In this document: in pieces, positions 11,175 to 20,153 of the stretch | Layout: each line of letters begins with the position of its first letter | How positions within the stretch are numbered: the first letter of the stretch is position 1 | Assembly: GCA_013368325.1 (NCBI GenBank) | Contig: JAACJK010000168.1 | Location: 310,001-374,000 of the forward strand | From: Ephemerocybe angulata | Taxonomy: Eukaryota > Basidiomycota > Agaricomycetes > Agaricales > Psathyrellaceae | Reading direction: 5' to 3' | Length of the DNA: 64,000 nucleotides | The notes under the pieces: generated by a model | Databases searched by the model: none | What the model saw: the letters and a program-made list of their open reading frames with translations, nothing else | Told to the model about the DNA's origin: nothing | Position numbers and translations under genes: made by a program

Positions 11175-11382
11175 TGGACACGGCCAAAGAGCTCGATGAT
11201 GAAGGGGGGAAGCAGAAGCCTATCTATTCGCACCGAGCAGCGCGGCCTTGACTGCTGGCGCACTGCCACTGATGATCTCTATCTAATCTAATCCTGTATC
11301 TATCGAGATGTCTAGTCTACTCTAATACTACTTCCACATCGCTTTCCCTAGCGTCTATCTCCTCTACCAGCGCTAAGGAACA
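11175..11382 (-). repeat. Gypsy 5' LTR
   Basis: Bounded on the minus strand by TGTTCCTTAGCG and GTGTCCA, so TG...CA, 208 bp, with the PBS two bases beyond. No partner LTR is found in the window. The boundary at 11382 coincides with the return of Copia coding sequence. Confidence 0.6.
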
Positions 11383-11551
11383 CTGTGCGCAGGTGCAATC
11401 TGCACTGCCACAACGGTACTATCGACCGGTACAAGGCACGACTTGTGGCAAAGGGGTACTCGCAGATCCCTGGACAGGACTACAATCAAACCTGGGCACC
11501 AACAGCTCGCCTTACCTCCCTTTGCACAGCCCTCGCCAAGGCTGCCATGAA
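11383..11551 (+). pseudogene. Copia Pol fragment: start of reverse transcriptase
   Basis: Encodes DGTI-type start NGTIDRYKARLVAKGYSQ and DYNQTWAPTARLTSL, the classic beginning of Copia RT. It is separated from the integrase part by the composite insertion, with an estimated loss of some linker, and from the rest of RT by a MITE. Confidence 0.85.
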
Positions 11552-11990
11552 CAAGGGTGGGCCGGTCTTCAGAATACAGCACTAGGGTCGGAAAAAAATT
11601 TAAGCCCTCAAAAATTGAACCAACCACCTACGTAAGCGCCAAGCCTTCCCAAAAAGGCAATTTACATAAGCTTTTTCAGCCTCCGCTCAACTCGCCGGCA
11701 TCCGGGGTCCACCCAAGGGTCAACCGGAGGGCGCGAGTTCAATTCCCACTTGGTGCAAAGTATTTATTATCATTGTAACTACATATTTAAGCACTGTAAA
11801 TAGTCCAGAACTTTACTATCATGCTTTATATAATTTTTGAATGCCCTCACAGCTGAAAACTGCACCAAAATTGGCCTCCCGGGCCCCATTTTAGGGTTTA
11901 TAGAGGGGGGTCCAACAAAATTTTAGCAGCCAAAAGGCTGAACCAACCACCCATGTACGGGCCAGTAATTTAAAGACCAGCCCACCCTTG
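11552..11990. mobile_element. hAT-like MITE
   Basis: A 439-bp non-coding insertion in the Copia RT. Ends are CAAGGGTGGGCCGGTCTT and, inverted, CAAGGGTGGGCTGGTCTT, with similarity fading after about 27 bp. It is flanked by the perfect 8-bp duplication GCCATGAA (11544-11551 and 11991-11998). The 8-bp TSD and the CA-AGGGTGGGC terminus fit the hAT superfamily. Removing the element and one TSD rejoins the RT frame. An internal tRNA B-box-like string GTTCAATTCC lies near 11727-11741. Confidence 0.85.
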
Positions 11991-13265
11991 GCCATGAACG
12001 GTGACTTCATCGAGTCTATCGACATTGACAACGCCTATCTCAATGGCAAGATCGAAGACGACTACGAGGTCTACATGAAGCAGGCTCCTGGTTTTGAGGT
12101 TAAGGGCCCAGATGGAAAGGTGTGGGTATGTCGCCTGAACAAAGGCCTCTATGGTCTAAAGCAGAGCGGCAGACTTTGGTACCAGGTACTGGCAAAGGAG
12201 TTGGAAGCTCTAGGGTTCGTCCAAATCAAGTCGGATCCGAGCATCTACACTTGGGAGATGGACAACATTCAGATCACTCTTCCTGTCTTCGTCGACGACA
12301 TCACTATCATGTCACCAAGCCAGGAGAAGATCAAGTGGCTGAAGGACTCGCTCCGTAAGGTCTTCAAACTGAAGGACCTTGGCCCAACCACCTATCTCCT
12401 CGGCATCAAGGTCGAATATGACCAACCCAATCGCATCCTTCGCCTATCCCAGACCCAGTACATCCTCGACATGCTCAAACGCTTCAACATGGAAGACTGC
12501 TACCCGGTATCCACCCCAATGGATCCAGGAAGTGGCTCTCGACTCACGAAGTATGTTCCTGCTCCGGGCGACACTGAAACCATGAAGGGTGTCCCATACA
12601 TGAACGCGGTTGGCGCCCTAATGTACCTTGCTGTTGCAACCCGACCAGATATCGCATATGCCGTCGCCAAGCTCGCTCAGTACAACTCCAATCCTGGACC
12701 CATCCACTGGAAAGCGGTTAAGCACGTCTTCCACTATCTAAAGGGCACCATGGATCTCAAGCTGACTTATCGCAACGACGGAGGCGAGATGTCCTCAGAG
12801 CTCTTCCAAGCCTACAGCGATGCTGACCATGCTGGGTGCCTTGACACTTGGCACTCAACCTCTGGCTTCGTCATCAAGATAGGCTCTGGAGCAGTTAGCT
12901 GGTCCGCGAAGAAGCAGACGATTGTTGCTGACTCATCTACTGAGGCAGAATATGTTGCCGCTTCGAGTGCAGGCAGAGATATCATCTGGATGAGGACACT
13001 GTTGGGCGAACTCGGCTACAACGTACAAGGACCCTCACCTCTCATGGTCGACAACCAGTCAGCTCTTAGAGTGCTCAAGAACCCAGAGAACCATGGACGC
13101 ATGAAGCACATCGACATCAAGATGCACTGGATCCGAGACGCTATCAAGCGAGGTGACATTACTGTTCATTTTCTCCCTACTGGCGACATGATCGCCGACA
13201 TCTTCACCAAACCACTCCCCAAAGTCGCTATTCAGAAGCATCGACTTGCGCTTGGACTCGAATAG
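11991..13265 (+). CDS. Copia Pol, C-terminal part: RT and RNase H
   Basis: About 425 codons of intact reading frame. RT motifs: IESIDIDNAYLNG (first catalytic Asp), RLNKGLYGLKQS, VFVDDITIM (FVDD box), LGPTTYLLGIKV. Then the Copia 'GALMYLAVATRPDIAYAV' block and RNase H with AYSDADHAGC, SSTEAEYVAAS and VDNQSALRV, ending at IADIFTKPLP. Stops at TAG 13263-13265, 20 nt before the polypurine tract. The conserved frame after the MITE shows that it was functional before these insertions. Confidence 0.92.
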   Translation, partial: AMNGDFIESIDIDNAYLNGKIEDDYEVYMKQAPGFEVKGPDGKVWVCRLNKGLYGLKQSGRLWYQVLAKELEALGFVQIKSDPSIYTWEMDNIQITLPVFVDDITIMSPSQEKIKWLKDSLRKVFKLKDLGPTTYLLGIKVEYDQPNRILRLSQTQYILDMLKRFNMEDCYPVSTPMDPGSGSRLTKYVPAPGDTETMKGVPYMNAVGALMYLAVATRPDIAYAVAKLAQYNSNPGPIHWKAVKHVFHYLKGTMDLKLTYRNDGGEMSSELFQAYSDADHAGCLDTWHSTSGFVIKIGSGAVSWSAKKQTIVADSSTEAEYVAASSAGRDIIWMRTLLGELGYNVQGPSPLMVDNQSALRVLKNPENHGRMKHIDIKMHWIRDAIKRGDITVHFLPTGDMIADIFTKPLPKVAIQKHRLALGLE

Positions 13266-13284
13266 GATTCAGAGACATCGCATT

Positions 13285-13291
13285 AAGGGGG
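13285..13291 (+). other. Copia polypurine tract
   Basis: AAGGGGG three bases before the 3' LTR start (13294), the usual plus-strand primer position. Confidence 0.75.
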
Positions 13292-13293
13292 TG

Positions 13294-14431
13294 TGTTAGA
13301 AGGCAATGCTCATGTTTTTTTTTTTTTTTTTTATATTCCTGTTTATTGTCCTCGAGACCGAGCTATGTAGGACATACTGTAACATACGTATCTTGATTAT
13401 GCGATGGTGGTTTCGCTTTGTCACCTGGACGGTTCGCGGCATACGGCCTTGATTGCTGTCGTTGCACCCGGGCCAAGGGGCCAGGCCGAGATCTAATCAA
13501 CCGAGGTTGATCCCTGCGCATGTGCGCCTGGTTCGATGAAGGAAGCGGGTGGGATATATATGTGGTTATGGTGTGTGAAATCCAGTCTGTTGTTCTGCGT
13601 GGCCGCCCTCCTTCTCCTGCCGAGACCCGCTGATCCCTGCTTCCTTCCTAATCCAGTCCCCTTCCCTGCCCAGACTGATAGAGCCATCCATTCGGAGCAC
13701 ATTGCCTCCCTTCCGGAACAGGCCGCTTGCATGACAACACGACCCGGGCGTAGGCGCGCCTCACCCCCCGGAGTCAGACTGGAACCGTGGTGATCAAATG
13801 CTGTTGCCGGGATTGATGAGATTAGATAAGGAGCCGAAAGGAGAAATTGGTGGGTGTTGGCGAGGTTGTGAAAGGTGGTGTGGGCTGTGCAGAACGTGTG
13901 AACCATCGGTAGTGGGCGAACGTGAAGGTCTGCGGCTTAAATGACCTGGAGCCCGTGGGGTTTGAACTTGAGACCAAGTCGTGGTGTGCCGAGTGCCTGC
14001 CGGGGGGTGTGCAATGGCAGGCAGTCGCGGTGGATCCCACTGAGCCACCGCGCCCCCAATGCTCATGTTACCTTCATCATCATTTGATACATAGCTTTTC
14101 GACGCTTCTTTCATTTCATCATTCTATCTGTCATCCTTTCATCATTCTATTCTATCAATCATTCCATCTATCATTCTGTTGATGGTTATCACTTTATTGT
14201 TCTATAGATAGATCGATCATTGTTCTCTGACTCTATTGTTCTGTAGACTGTAAATAGATCGATTATTGTTCTCATACAGTATATAGTCCACACTGTGAGC
14301 GGTTGAGTCCCCATCGAACTCTTCCCACTCACAGGTGCGTATCATGTATATCGTATAGTTATTACAAGTCTAATCGAACTCTTCCCACTCACAGACGTGG
14401 TCAGAACTTATCCAAACTTAACAGTTTGATA
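13294..14431 (+). repeat. Copia 3' LTR, split by a SINE
   Basis: The LTR starts TGTTAGAAGG at 13294, runs to 13316, is interrupted by a SINE, and resumes at 14057 with a repeat of the target site. It ends at 14431 followed by the target duplication gcctc. It carries a 7-bp insertion (near 14246) relative to the 5' LTR. Confidence 0.92.
13317..14056 (-). mobile_element. tRNA-derived SINE with poly(A) tail, in the Copia 3' LTR
   Basis: A 740-bp insertion flanked by the perfect 13-bp duplication CAATGCTCATGTT (13304-13316 and 14057-14069). On the minus strand it starts GGGGGCGCGG and holds an RNA polymerase III A box TGGCTCAGTGGG (complement of 14036-14047) and a B box GTTCAAACC (complement of 13959-13967), then a long unrelated body. 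It ends in a 16-18 nt A run (T run 13315-13332). Both boxes, the A tail and the long TSD together define a LINE-mobilised SINE. It has no convincing ORF. The length is large for a SINE and the spacing between boxes (about 70 nt) is wide, so the tRNA-like head may have an extended variable arm. Confidence 0.83.
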
Positions 14432-14436
14432 GCCTC

Positions 14437-15016
14437 TCCCGGACCTGGGAGGAAAGGAACCGAACCAGCTGTTTGCACCAAAGAAGAGGAAGAGGAATGA
14501 GAGTTAGCAGCTACTCGTACTGCTTGGGCCGTAGCCAAGTCACCAAGCAGGGGCCTATTATATCCGGGCTACCTCGGTTGGACCAACATTACGCACCTTG
14601 CGAGCAACAGTGTTGCACGCCCAATGCATAACTTCGCCGTCATGCAGCCTGGCTGGTCCAGGCTTAAAAAAGCCGCCAGGTTCGGGACTTCCGGTCGCAG
14701 AAGCCCCTCCCCTCCGGACCCGGAATCGAGTGTAGAGAGGGACAGCCCGGGCTTTCCCGTCCCCCGCAGGGTCGGTATATGTGGGCCCAGGCCGTAGAGG
14801 GATAGTTTCGTGGGTCGACCACACTGCACGTCTGGTCGTCGGAGCATAACAAGGCCCCAGAGAAGGGATCTACGCACCTTTCACGTTCACGCTGACGGCC
14901 AGAGACAGAGAAGCACACGCAATATATCTTCGGGCAGCGGCTAGTAGCCTTTGGCCGCGGCGCCACTTGGAGAGACATACAGGACACGCAATACTGATAG
15001 GGACGACGTGAAACAA
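14437..15016 (-). other. LINE inter-ORF sequence
   Basis: Between LINE ORF1 and the Copia insertion. Minus-strand open frames of about 90-100 codons (14558-14877) have no recognisable motif. I see no promoter, repeat or RNA gene. Confidence 0.4.
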
Positions 15017-16381
15017 CTACCAGCTGCGAGCGATGCCCCTACCCCTAGGCGCTGAACGATGACCACCCCGCCTGGAGTAGGAACGGTCTGCGTGATCGGC
15101 GGGGGGACCCTGAACGAAGTGGCCGCGGGACTGGTTACAGTTCTGCTCAACCTCGGGCTCGTCGTGAAGTCCGGGAATGAACTCCTCCTCGGCGTCCTCC
15201 TTCCCAGCGCGCTTAGGGACTTGGGTAGCAGGCTGATTACCGCGGTTGCGAAGGGGGTCGTTGTCGAAAAAGCCCGGGATCTGTTTGACAGGGCACATGC
15301 CGGTCGGATGGTCGATTCCACGGCAGCACTGGCACTGCCCTTCGGTGCGACGGGCCTTGGCAACACCCCCGTATTCCAGGGAGGAGATACGGATCTTGCG
15401 CATGAGGGCGACGAAGGCGTTGAAGGCTTTGTTGGAGGTGGTAAAGTGCCTGACCTAGATACGCCAGCAGACTCTGAGCTCGTGGTCGACCAGGATGGTA
15501 ATGGGGCTGACGTAGATAGAGTCGGTGATGTGGTCGACGATAGCCTCCAGATGGACCTTCTCTGGAATGGCGTCGTAGTAGTCGGGGGAGGTCGCCAGCA
15601 AGACGTGGAGCTCGCGCCAGGTGCGCATGAAGTCCGCGACAGTGCGACGGACGATGTCGGCACTGTCCTTGGAGTCGTCCAGGCACAGCTCCTCCAGGGT
15701 GACTATGTACTCCGGGATGGGGGAGACCATGGGGAAGAAGAAAATGGTAACGGCGGGTGCGGAGACCATGCGGTAGTCAACGAGCGCGTTGCCCTCCTCC
15801 TTGGAGAGGCCTGCTATGAGCCAGGGGCCCGGGGCGCCGCTGGTAACCTTCGAGTCCAAATCCGAGGCGTAGATCTTGAGGTTGGCGTTGTCCTTCGTGA
15901 CCGACTTGACGGTCCCTTCTATGGTCTGGAGGTCCGTCGGGCGCAGCTTGCAGGACGGCTTTTGATAGGCAACAATGCCGAGGATCTTGTGGCCGGGGAC
16001 CTTCACCCAGGGCTGATGGGCTTCGGGGGTGAAATTCCCAAACACAGCGCTGGAACAATAGCCGTGGCACTTGGGGCGGGTGGCGTCCGTCAAGGGGGTG
16101 AGCTGCGACGCGGGCCAGGTGATCCCATTGAGGACGGTGGAGGTAGGGGGAGGGGAGGTCTCGCGGTCGGAGTCTTCATCATCATCCTCCTCGCCTTCCT
16201 CGTCTGACTGTTCGGCCTGGCTGGCGTACATGTCGTCGAGGTCGGAGTGGGGGTCCTCGCTACCACGGGCTTCATCGTCCGACCCATCTGGGTTGTCAGA
16301 GGCGGGGAGGTCCTCGTCGTCCGACCCATCTGGGTTGTCAGAGGCGGGGAGGTCCTCGTCGTCCATCAGGACGTCCTTCAC
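15017..16381 (-). pseudogene. LINE ORF1 with CCHC knuckle, frameshifted
   Basis: RNA-binding ORF1 protein of the same minus-strand LINE. The N-terminal part (16381-15455) begins with an acidic stretch containing a perfect 14-residue tandem duplication (DLPASDNPDGSDDE), then VDYRMVSAPAVTIFFFPM, SPIPEYIVTLEELCLDD and IVDHITDSIYV. A frameshift and stop at about 15455 move the rest to another frame (15403-15017), which has RKIRISSLEYG and the zinc knuckle CQCCRGIDHPTGMC. This 'DHPTG' knuckle is characteristic of ORF1 in Agaricomycete LINEs. The plus-strand 382-codon frame 15059-16207 is an antisense shadow. Confidence 0.75.
16275..16360. repeat. 42-bp tandem duplication in LINE ORF1
   Basis: Two head-to-tail copies of a 42-bp unit (ccgacccatctgggttgtca... 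at 16279 and 16321). In frame, it duplicates 14 acidic residues in the ORF1 N-terminus. Confidence 0.9.
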
Positions 16382-16450
16382 ATCCTCCTCTTCCCCCGCA
16401 GGGGTAACCCGTCTGTCACTGCCGAAACCGCTGGCGGGTCATTCGGGTTC

Positions 16451-18155
16451 TTAGACACCCGAATGACCGTCCTCTTCATCGGAGGCATCGAGACCAGCAG
16501 CACGGGAGCGACGTTTCGGAAGTACATAGTCCTCATCGTTTTCTTCATCATCAGACTCGACCGTAACAGCCGCACCCTTTCCCTTTCCTTTTGCCTTCCC
16601 CTTTCCCTTCTCCTTGCTCGCCCCTTTTGCTCGGGCCTGCTCCCTGAAGTAAGAATGAATCAATTCAAGTGTACGGTATATGTGTAGCATGAATACAACC
16701 CACCTTACAGCCTTGACTTCATCCAGAAGTCGTTGGACCTTTGGCATAGCTGCCACCCAGTTTATCGAGCTCGCGCTTATCATATCTTCGATATAGGAGA
16801 TAACAAGGGGGAGTCCTGACTTTCCTCGCATGATATTGGGGAGTCGACCAGTCTTTGGATCGCGAAGGTCTTCGCCGTATAGAAGATTAATACGGCGGTC
16901 AAAGACCTCCCAGTGCTCGAGCGGGTTCTTGGGCACAGGAACCTTGTTGAAGACGTCGACAATACGTGAATCTTTGGGGGCTAGGACAATAGATGTCGGG
17001 AGGGATTTGGCAGCTGAAGCGAGCTCGCTGCAGAGAGCACGGAATTCGTCGAAGGGGTTCATTCTGGGATGACAGTAGTCGGGTGAAAATTGTGCTTGGA
17101 GGACACATATTTGGGGGATGGAGATTGATGCCAAACATGGCGCGGACTTCGATAATCAACAGGGGCTACGGGGAGAACGATAACTTGCATTGCTTGAGTA
17201 TGCGTGTATAATTGCAAACTTGCTTTAGGAGAGATAGTCAGTCTATCACTATCTCACATATATATCTATTATGCAAAGCAATGTAACGGCATTTGTGGGT
17301 CCCTCTTTGCCACTTAACGTCCGCCACCCTTACGCCAAACAACCACCGGCGCTGCCTCGGCAAGATGGGCACCATGTGCACGCCTCCCACAGACTTAGCA
17401 GAGCTTCGTAGCAGCTCGTTCTGGCGCAAATTTCAGCTTCCCTCTGGTACTGAGTAGGCAACTGATTAGTGAGTAACTACTGACTGATTAATCCTCATGA
17501 AAAGGGCCTAATCCTAATCCTACTTTTAATCATAATTACTGATTATAATCAGTAATTAATCCATTCAGTTGGACCCTTACTTCTGGGTGAGGGGGGAGAG
17601 TGAGTCCAGTCCGGGAGTTCCTTCAGGCCTGGTAGGCGTGGTGGGCGAGGAAGGGGCCAGGGCTGGAGAGGCCTTCTCTGCCGTAGGAGTGCCTGGTCGG
17701 GAGGCTGAGAGCCCGCGATGCTGTAGGGCAATGTCAGCTGGGTGGAATGGCCCACTGTGGAGGTAACCCACCTCATCCACGTTCACATCTGACATGTCGA
17801 CGTCGCCCTGGGCGTGGTCTGCGGTCGCCCCATCCTGAGGGGGTTGAGAACGTTCGTGGTGGTCATCGGGGAGGTGGTCAGCCTGCTCCCCGGACGGTCC
17901 TTCCTTGTCCCGAGTGGAGGGCTTGGAGAGGGAGAGATGTTTGGAGGTGCGTGTTGCAACGTTCTTTGCAGCCTTCATCCTTTGATCTGGAGTCTCGGAG
18001 GAGGAGCGTGGGCGGCGTGCGGAAGAGCGAAGAGATTCACTGGTGTGGGCTGAGAGCGGAGTTTGGGCGAGGGTCATGCCACGAACAGGAGGGCTTGTGG
18101 AGGGCGCGGGTCGGTCCTTCGTGGAAGCACAGGTTAAGTACTCTGGAGCCCCCAA
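16451..18155 (-). CDS. Spliced gene of unknown function, both ends uncertain
   Basis: Minus-strand gene. A Ser/Pro/Glu-rich exon (18155-17581, ends SLSPLTQ) has a GTAAGG donor. The next exon starts after a CAG acceptor at 17063 with MNPFDEFRALCSELASAAK and contains PLEHWEVFDRRINLLYGEDLRDP. A 60-nt GTGGGT...TTCAG intron keeps frame into a Lys/Gly-rich segment (KGKGKAKGKGKG) and an acidic tail ending at 16451. The intron between the first two exons would be about 515 nt, long for this lineage. I do not recognise a named domain. The charged C-terminus and predicted basic stretch suggest a nuclear protein, as inference. The 3' end abuts the LINE and may have been cut by it. A MITE lies 16 bp beyond the 5' end. 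Confidence 0.5.
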
Positions 18156-18171
18156 AACTCGCCATGTACTA

Positions 18172-18763
18172 TGGTGCGCGTCACTTAGTCACCGCTACTT
18201 TTGTACACAGCTTATAGCCCAATAAGGAAATAAGTTATAGCTTATCCGTCTTACAGAAATGAAGGAATTCACAAAAGGAGCATTTCTGTTAAAGGATTTG
18301 TCAAAATTCTCAAAACTGGGCAAGTTATATTTTCCCACCTCCGCAGATTTTGCCATCTTATCTATTTAGTCTTATCTATTACTATATATGGTAGTATAAG
18401 GGTCCAGATATCCTCCTTTTGGCCGACATTTGGCGTAAAAAGTGATAGAATGCATGCTGGAGGATATTGGGAGGATACACCGACTCTATCGTACACTCTT
18501 ATTCTCGAGATTGCGAGGGAAGTCCGGTGTTAGATAACCTGAGGTATCAGACCCAGAACACGCTTGGGCATGCTCAAAAGTGTGTCCTATATGGTCAGTT
18601 GCAAAACTGGACACTTCTGTATTGCTTTATTAGTGCTTTTTGAGGCTCCAGCAACTCCCAAATCACGCCAAAATTCGCGAAAAAACATTCCAAAAATTCA
18701 AAATTTTTCCCAGACCAATTTTGCCGCTGTCCCAAGGTAGCGGTAACTAAGTGACGCGCACCA
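18172..18763. mobile_element. TA-flanked MITE (Tc1/mariner-like)
   Basis: 592 bp with inverted ends TGGTGCGCGTCACTTAGT...; the right end (18737-18763) matches the left for about 27 bp with one or two mismatches. Flanked by TA at 18170-18171 and 18764-18765. TGGTGCGC ends and a TA target fit the Tc1/mariner-pogo superfamily. AT-rich, no ORF, so it depends on a transposase elsewhere. Confidence 0.82.
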
Positions 18764-18804
18764 TAAAAAGCGACATACTATTGGTGGAACGGCGCCCTAA
18801 AAAC

Positions 18805-19080
18805 TCAGTCGGGAGAGGGTGAGTCATCGCCGTCGGTCCAATGGCCAATGAGGGCCTGCTCGCCATGATATGTGGCGGAGCCGACGGTCGCTGCAACGTT
18901 CAACCGCCCCAAGCCGGAGAGATGGTGAGGTTCTTTGGGGAGGCGTAAGGTCCCAGGAGGGAGTAAGATGCACCACCCCTCATCCTCAGCAAGGAGGGAT
19001 TCGAGTCGGTATGGGTCGACATCGAGCGCAGGAAGGATGAGGAGCAGCCAGCGCACTGGCCACGACATCAGGAAAATCAC
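18805..19080 (-). CDS. Possible exon, unknown product
   Basis: 91-codon open frame with a hydrophobic start (LLLILPALDVDPYRLESLL) and no known motif. It lies just upstream, on the same strand, of the gene at 16451-18155 and could be its 5' exon separated by the MITE. Weak support: no clear splice sites or homologue. Confidence 0.2.
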   Translation of the reverse strand: MIFLMSWPVRWLLLILPALDVDPYRLESLLAEDEGWCILLPPGTLRLPKEPHHLSGLGRLNVAATVGSATYHGEQALIGHWTDGDDSPSPD

Positions 19081-19144
19081 TGCCTGCCGATTTGCCGAGG
19101 TATTGTTGATCCCGTGCCGTCAGGATGATGAGACCTTACAAGCC

Positions 19145-19620
19145 ATGGCAGTACATTATAAGGTCTGACGAAGGTATGGAAATCTTTTATATCTTGATCA
19201 GGGCACATAAGACTTGGACGAGCTGACCACCGAATGGTACCACATGAGGTCAAGTTGAGACAACTATGTTTCAATTCTGTTTATGGCCGATAATCGATCC
19301 AACTTTTGGTGTAATGGCAGTACATTATAAGGTTTGCCGAAGGTCTAGAAATATTTTGTATCTCGATCAAGGCACATAAGTCCTGGACGATCTGACTACC
19401 AAATGGTACAACATGAGGTCAAGTATAGACCACAATTTTTGACCCCGATAATTGGTATAACTCTTGGTGTACCTCATCAATTTGAATATGAACGATGGCT
19501 CTTGGTCAGTCAATTATCTACCGTGGCAAGCAGGTATAATTATGGCTCATGTTGTCCAAGCTACATAAGCCTCAGAGGATTCGGTCAGTAAGCGATACAA
19601 GATGAAGTCAACTAGGGATC
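19145..19620. repeat. About 169-bp tandem repeat, 2 good copies plus a decayed third
   Basis: Unit 1 starts ATGGCAGTACATTATAAGG at 19145 and unit 2 at 19314 (offset 169). They share ATCAgGGCACATAAG, the CTGACnACCnAATGGTAC block and the CATGAGGTCAAG block. A third, diverged unit (about 19500-19620) keeps ...CTACATAAGCCT and GATGAAGTCAA. The internal part of each unit drifts strongly. Non-coding. 19621-19860 shows nothing further. Confidence 0.75.
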
Positions 19621-19863
19621 AGTATTGCGCGCCGTCATAGTCGCTCGTCACCCCGGTACTTCCTGATCACTGTCACCCTAGACGACGGTTACTTGTGAGC
19701 CCATAGGAAGCTTGCGCAGTTCCGTTGCAAGGCATCGCTCGTTATGAGTCCGTCCTTAGCCTAGGTATGAAGCCATGCTTGTATCTCCTACTCTAATTAA
19801 GCGTCTATCACATTAAACCCCTGGACATGACCTAACCTCCAAACATCGTGCTCGCATATACCA

Positions 19864-20133
19864 TTATTCTTCATACTCCCCGCTTGAATCCTCGTCGTCC
19901 TCTGGGTCCTGGACACTATCATCTGCATCAGCCTCAGCGTCTTCAACTTCATCATCATCACCGGCTGTTTCTAACTCCTCCTCCTCCAAGTTCTGCAGAG
20001 TATGCTCATGAAGGTTTGAGTCATGGTCCTCTTCGCCATCATTCTGTTCAAACGAGAGGGGTTCGGGTGAGGGTACCTCAGGCTGTTGGATATGGCCAAG
20101 GTCGGGCTCGCTGTCAGCCTGTGTTGTGTCCAT
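19864..20133 (-). CDS. Acidic ORF downstream of the Plavaka transposase
   Basis: 89 codons, Asp/Glu-rich throughout its second half (EEEELETAGDDDEVEDAEA). It lies 20 bp after the transposase stop in another frame. Plavaka transposases often end in an acidic tail, so this may be the true C-terminus reached by an extra splice or lost by a frameshift. It has no independent evidence of being a gene. Confidence 0.3.
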   Translation of the reverse strand: MDTTQADSEPDLGHIQQPEVPSPEPLSFEQNDGEEDHDSNLHEHTLQNLEEEELETAGDDDEVEDAEADADDSVQDPEDDEDSSGEYEE

Positions 20134-20153
20134 GTCAGCGGTGATTGGATGCT

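Larger units (their letters stand above)
6869..11382 (-). mobile_element. Ty3/Gypsy retrotransposon, 3'-truncated, inside the Copia RT region
   Basis: Minus-strand element with a 5' LTR (11175-11382), PBS (about 11155-11172), gag (9463-10875) and pol (6869-9436). Integrase and the 3' LTR are missing: homology stops inside RNase H near 6900. No 3' LTR matching 11175-11382 is seen to the left and no target duplication could be paired, so the left side was lost or replaced by the unrelated sequence at 6015-6868. Confidence 0.8.
2595..14431 (+). mobile_element. Ty1/Copia retrotransposon carrying nested insertions
   Basis: A full-length Copia element with a 5' LTR (2595-2972), PBS, gag, protease-integrase, RT-RNase H, polypurine tract (13285-13291) and a 3' LTR (13294-14431, split by a SINE). 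It is flanked by the 5-bp target duplication gcctc at 2590-2594 and 14432-14436. The two LTRs differ by two substitutions and one 7-bp indel over about 378 bp by eye, so insertion is recent on an evolutionary scale. Three later insertions and a gag frameshift make it non-autonomous now. It sits inside a minus-strand LINE, between that element's ORF1 and ORF2. Confidence 0.93.

Noticed and set aside
11687..11745. tRNA gene inside the MITE
   Set aside because: Only a B-box-like string is convincing. No cloverleaf could be drawn and the A box is poor.
14941..15663. 240-codon minus-strand frame rich in Ser/Pro/Thr
   Set aside because: Overlaps the zinc-knuckle frame of LINE ORF1 in another phase; composition artefact.
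15059..16207. 382-codon plus-strand frame
   Set aside because: Antisense to LINE ORF1, which has recognisable motifs including a zinc knuckle. The plus-strand product is Gly/Val-rich with no family features.
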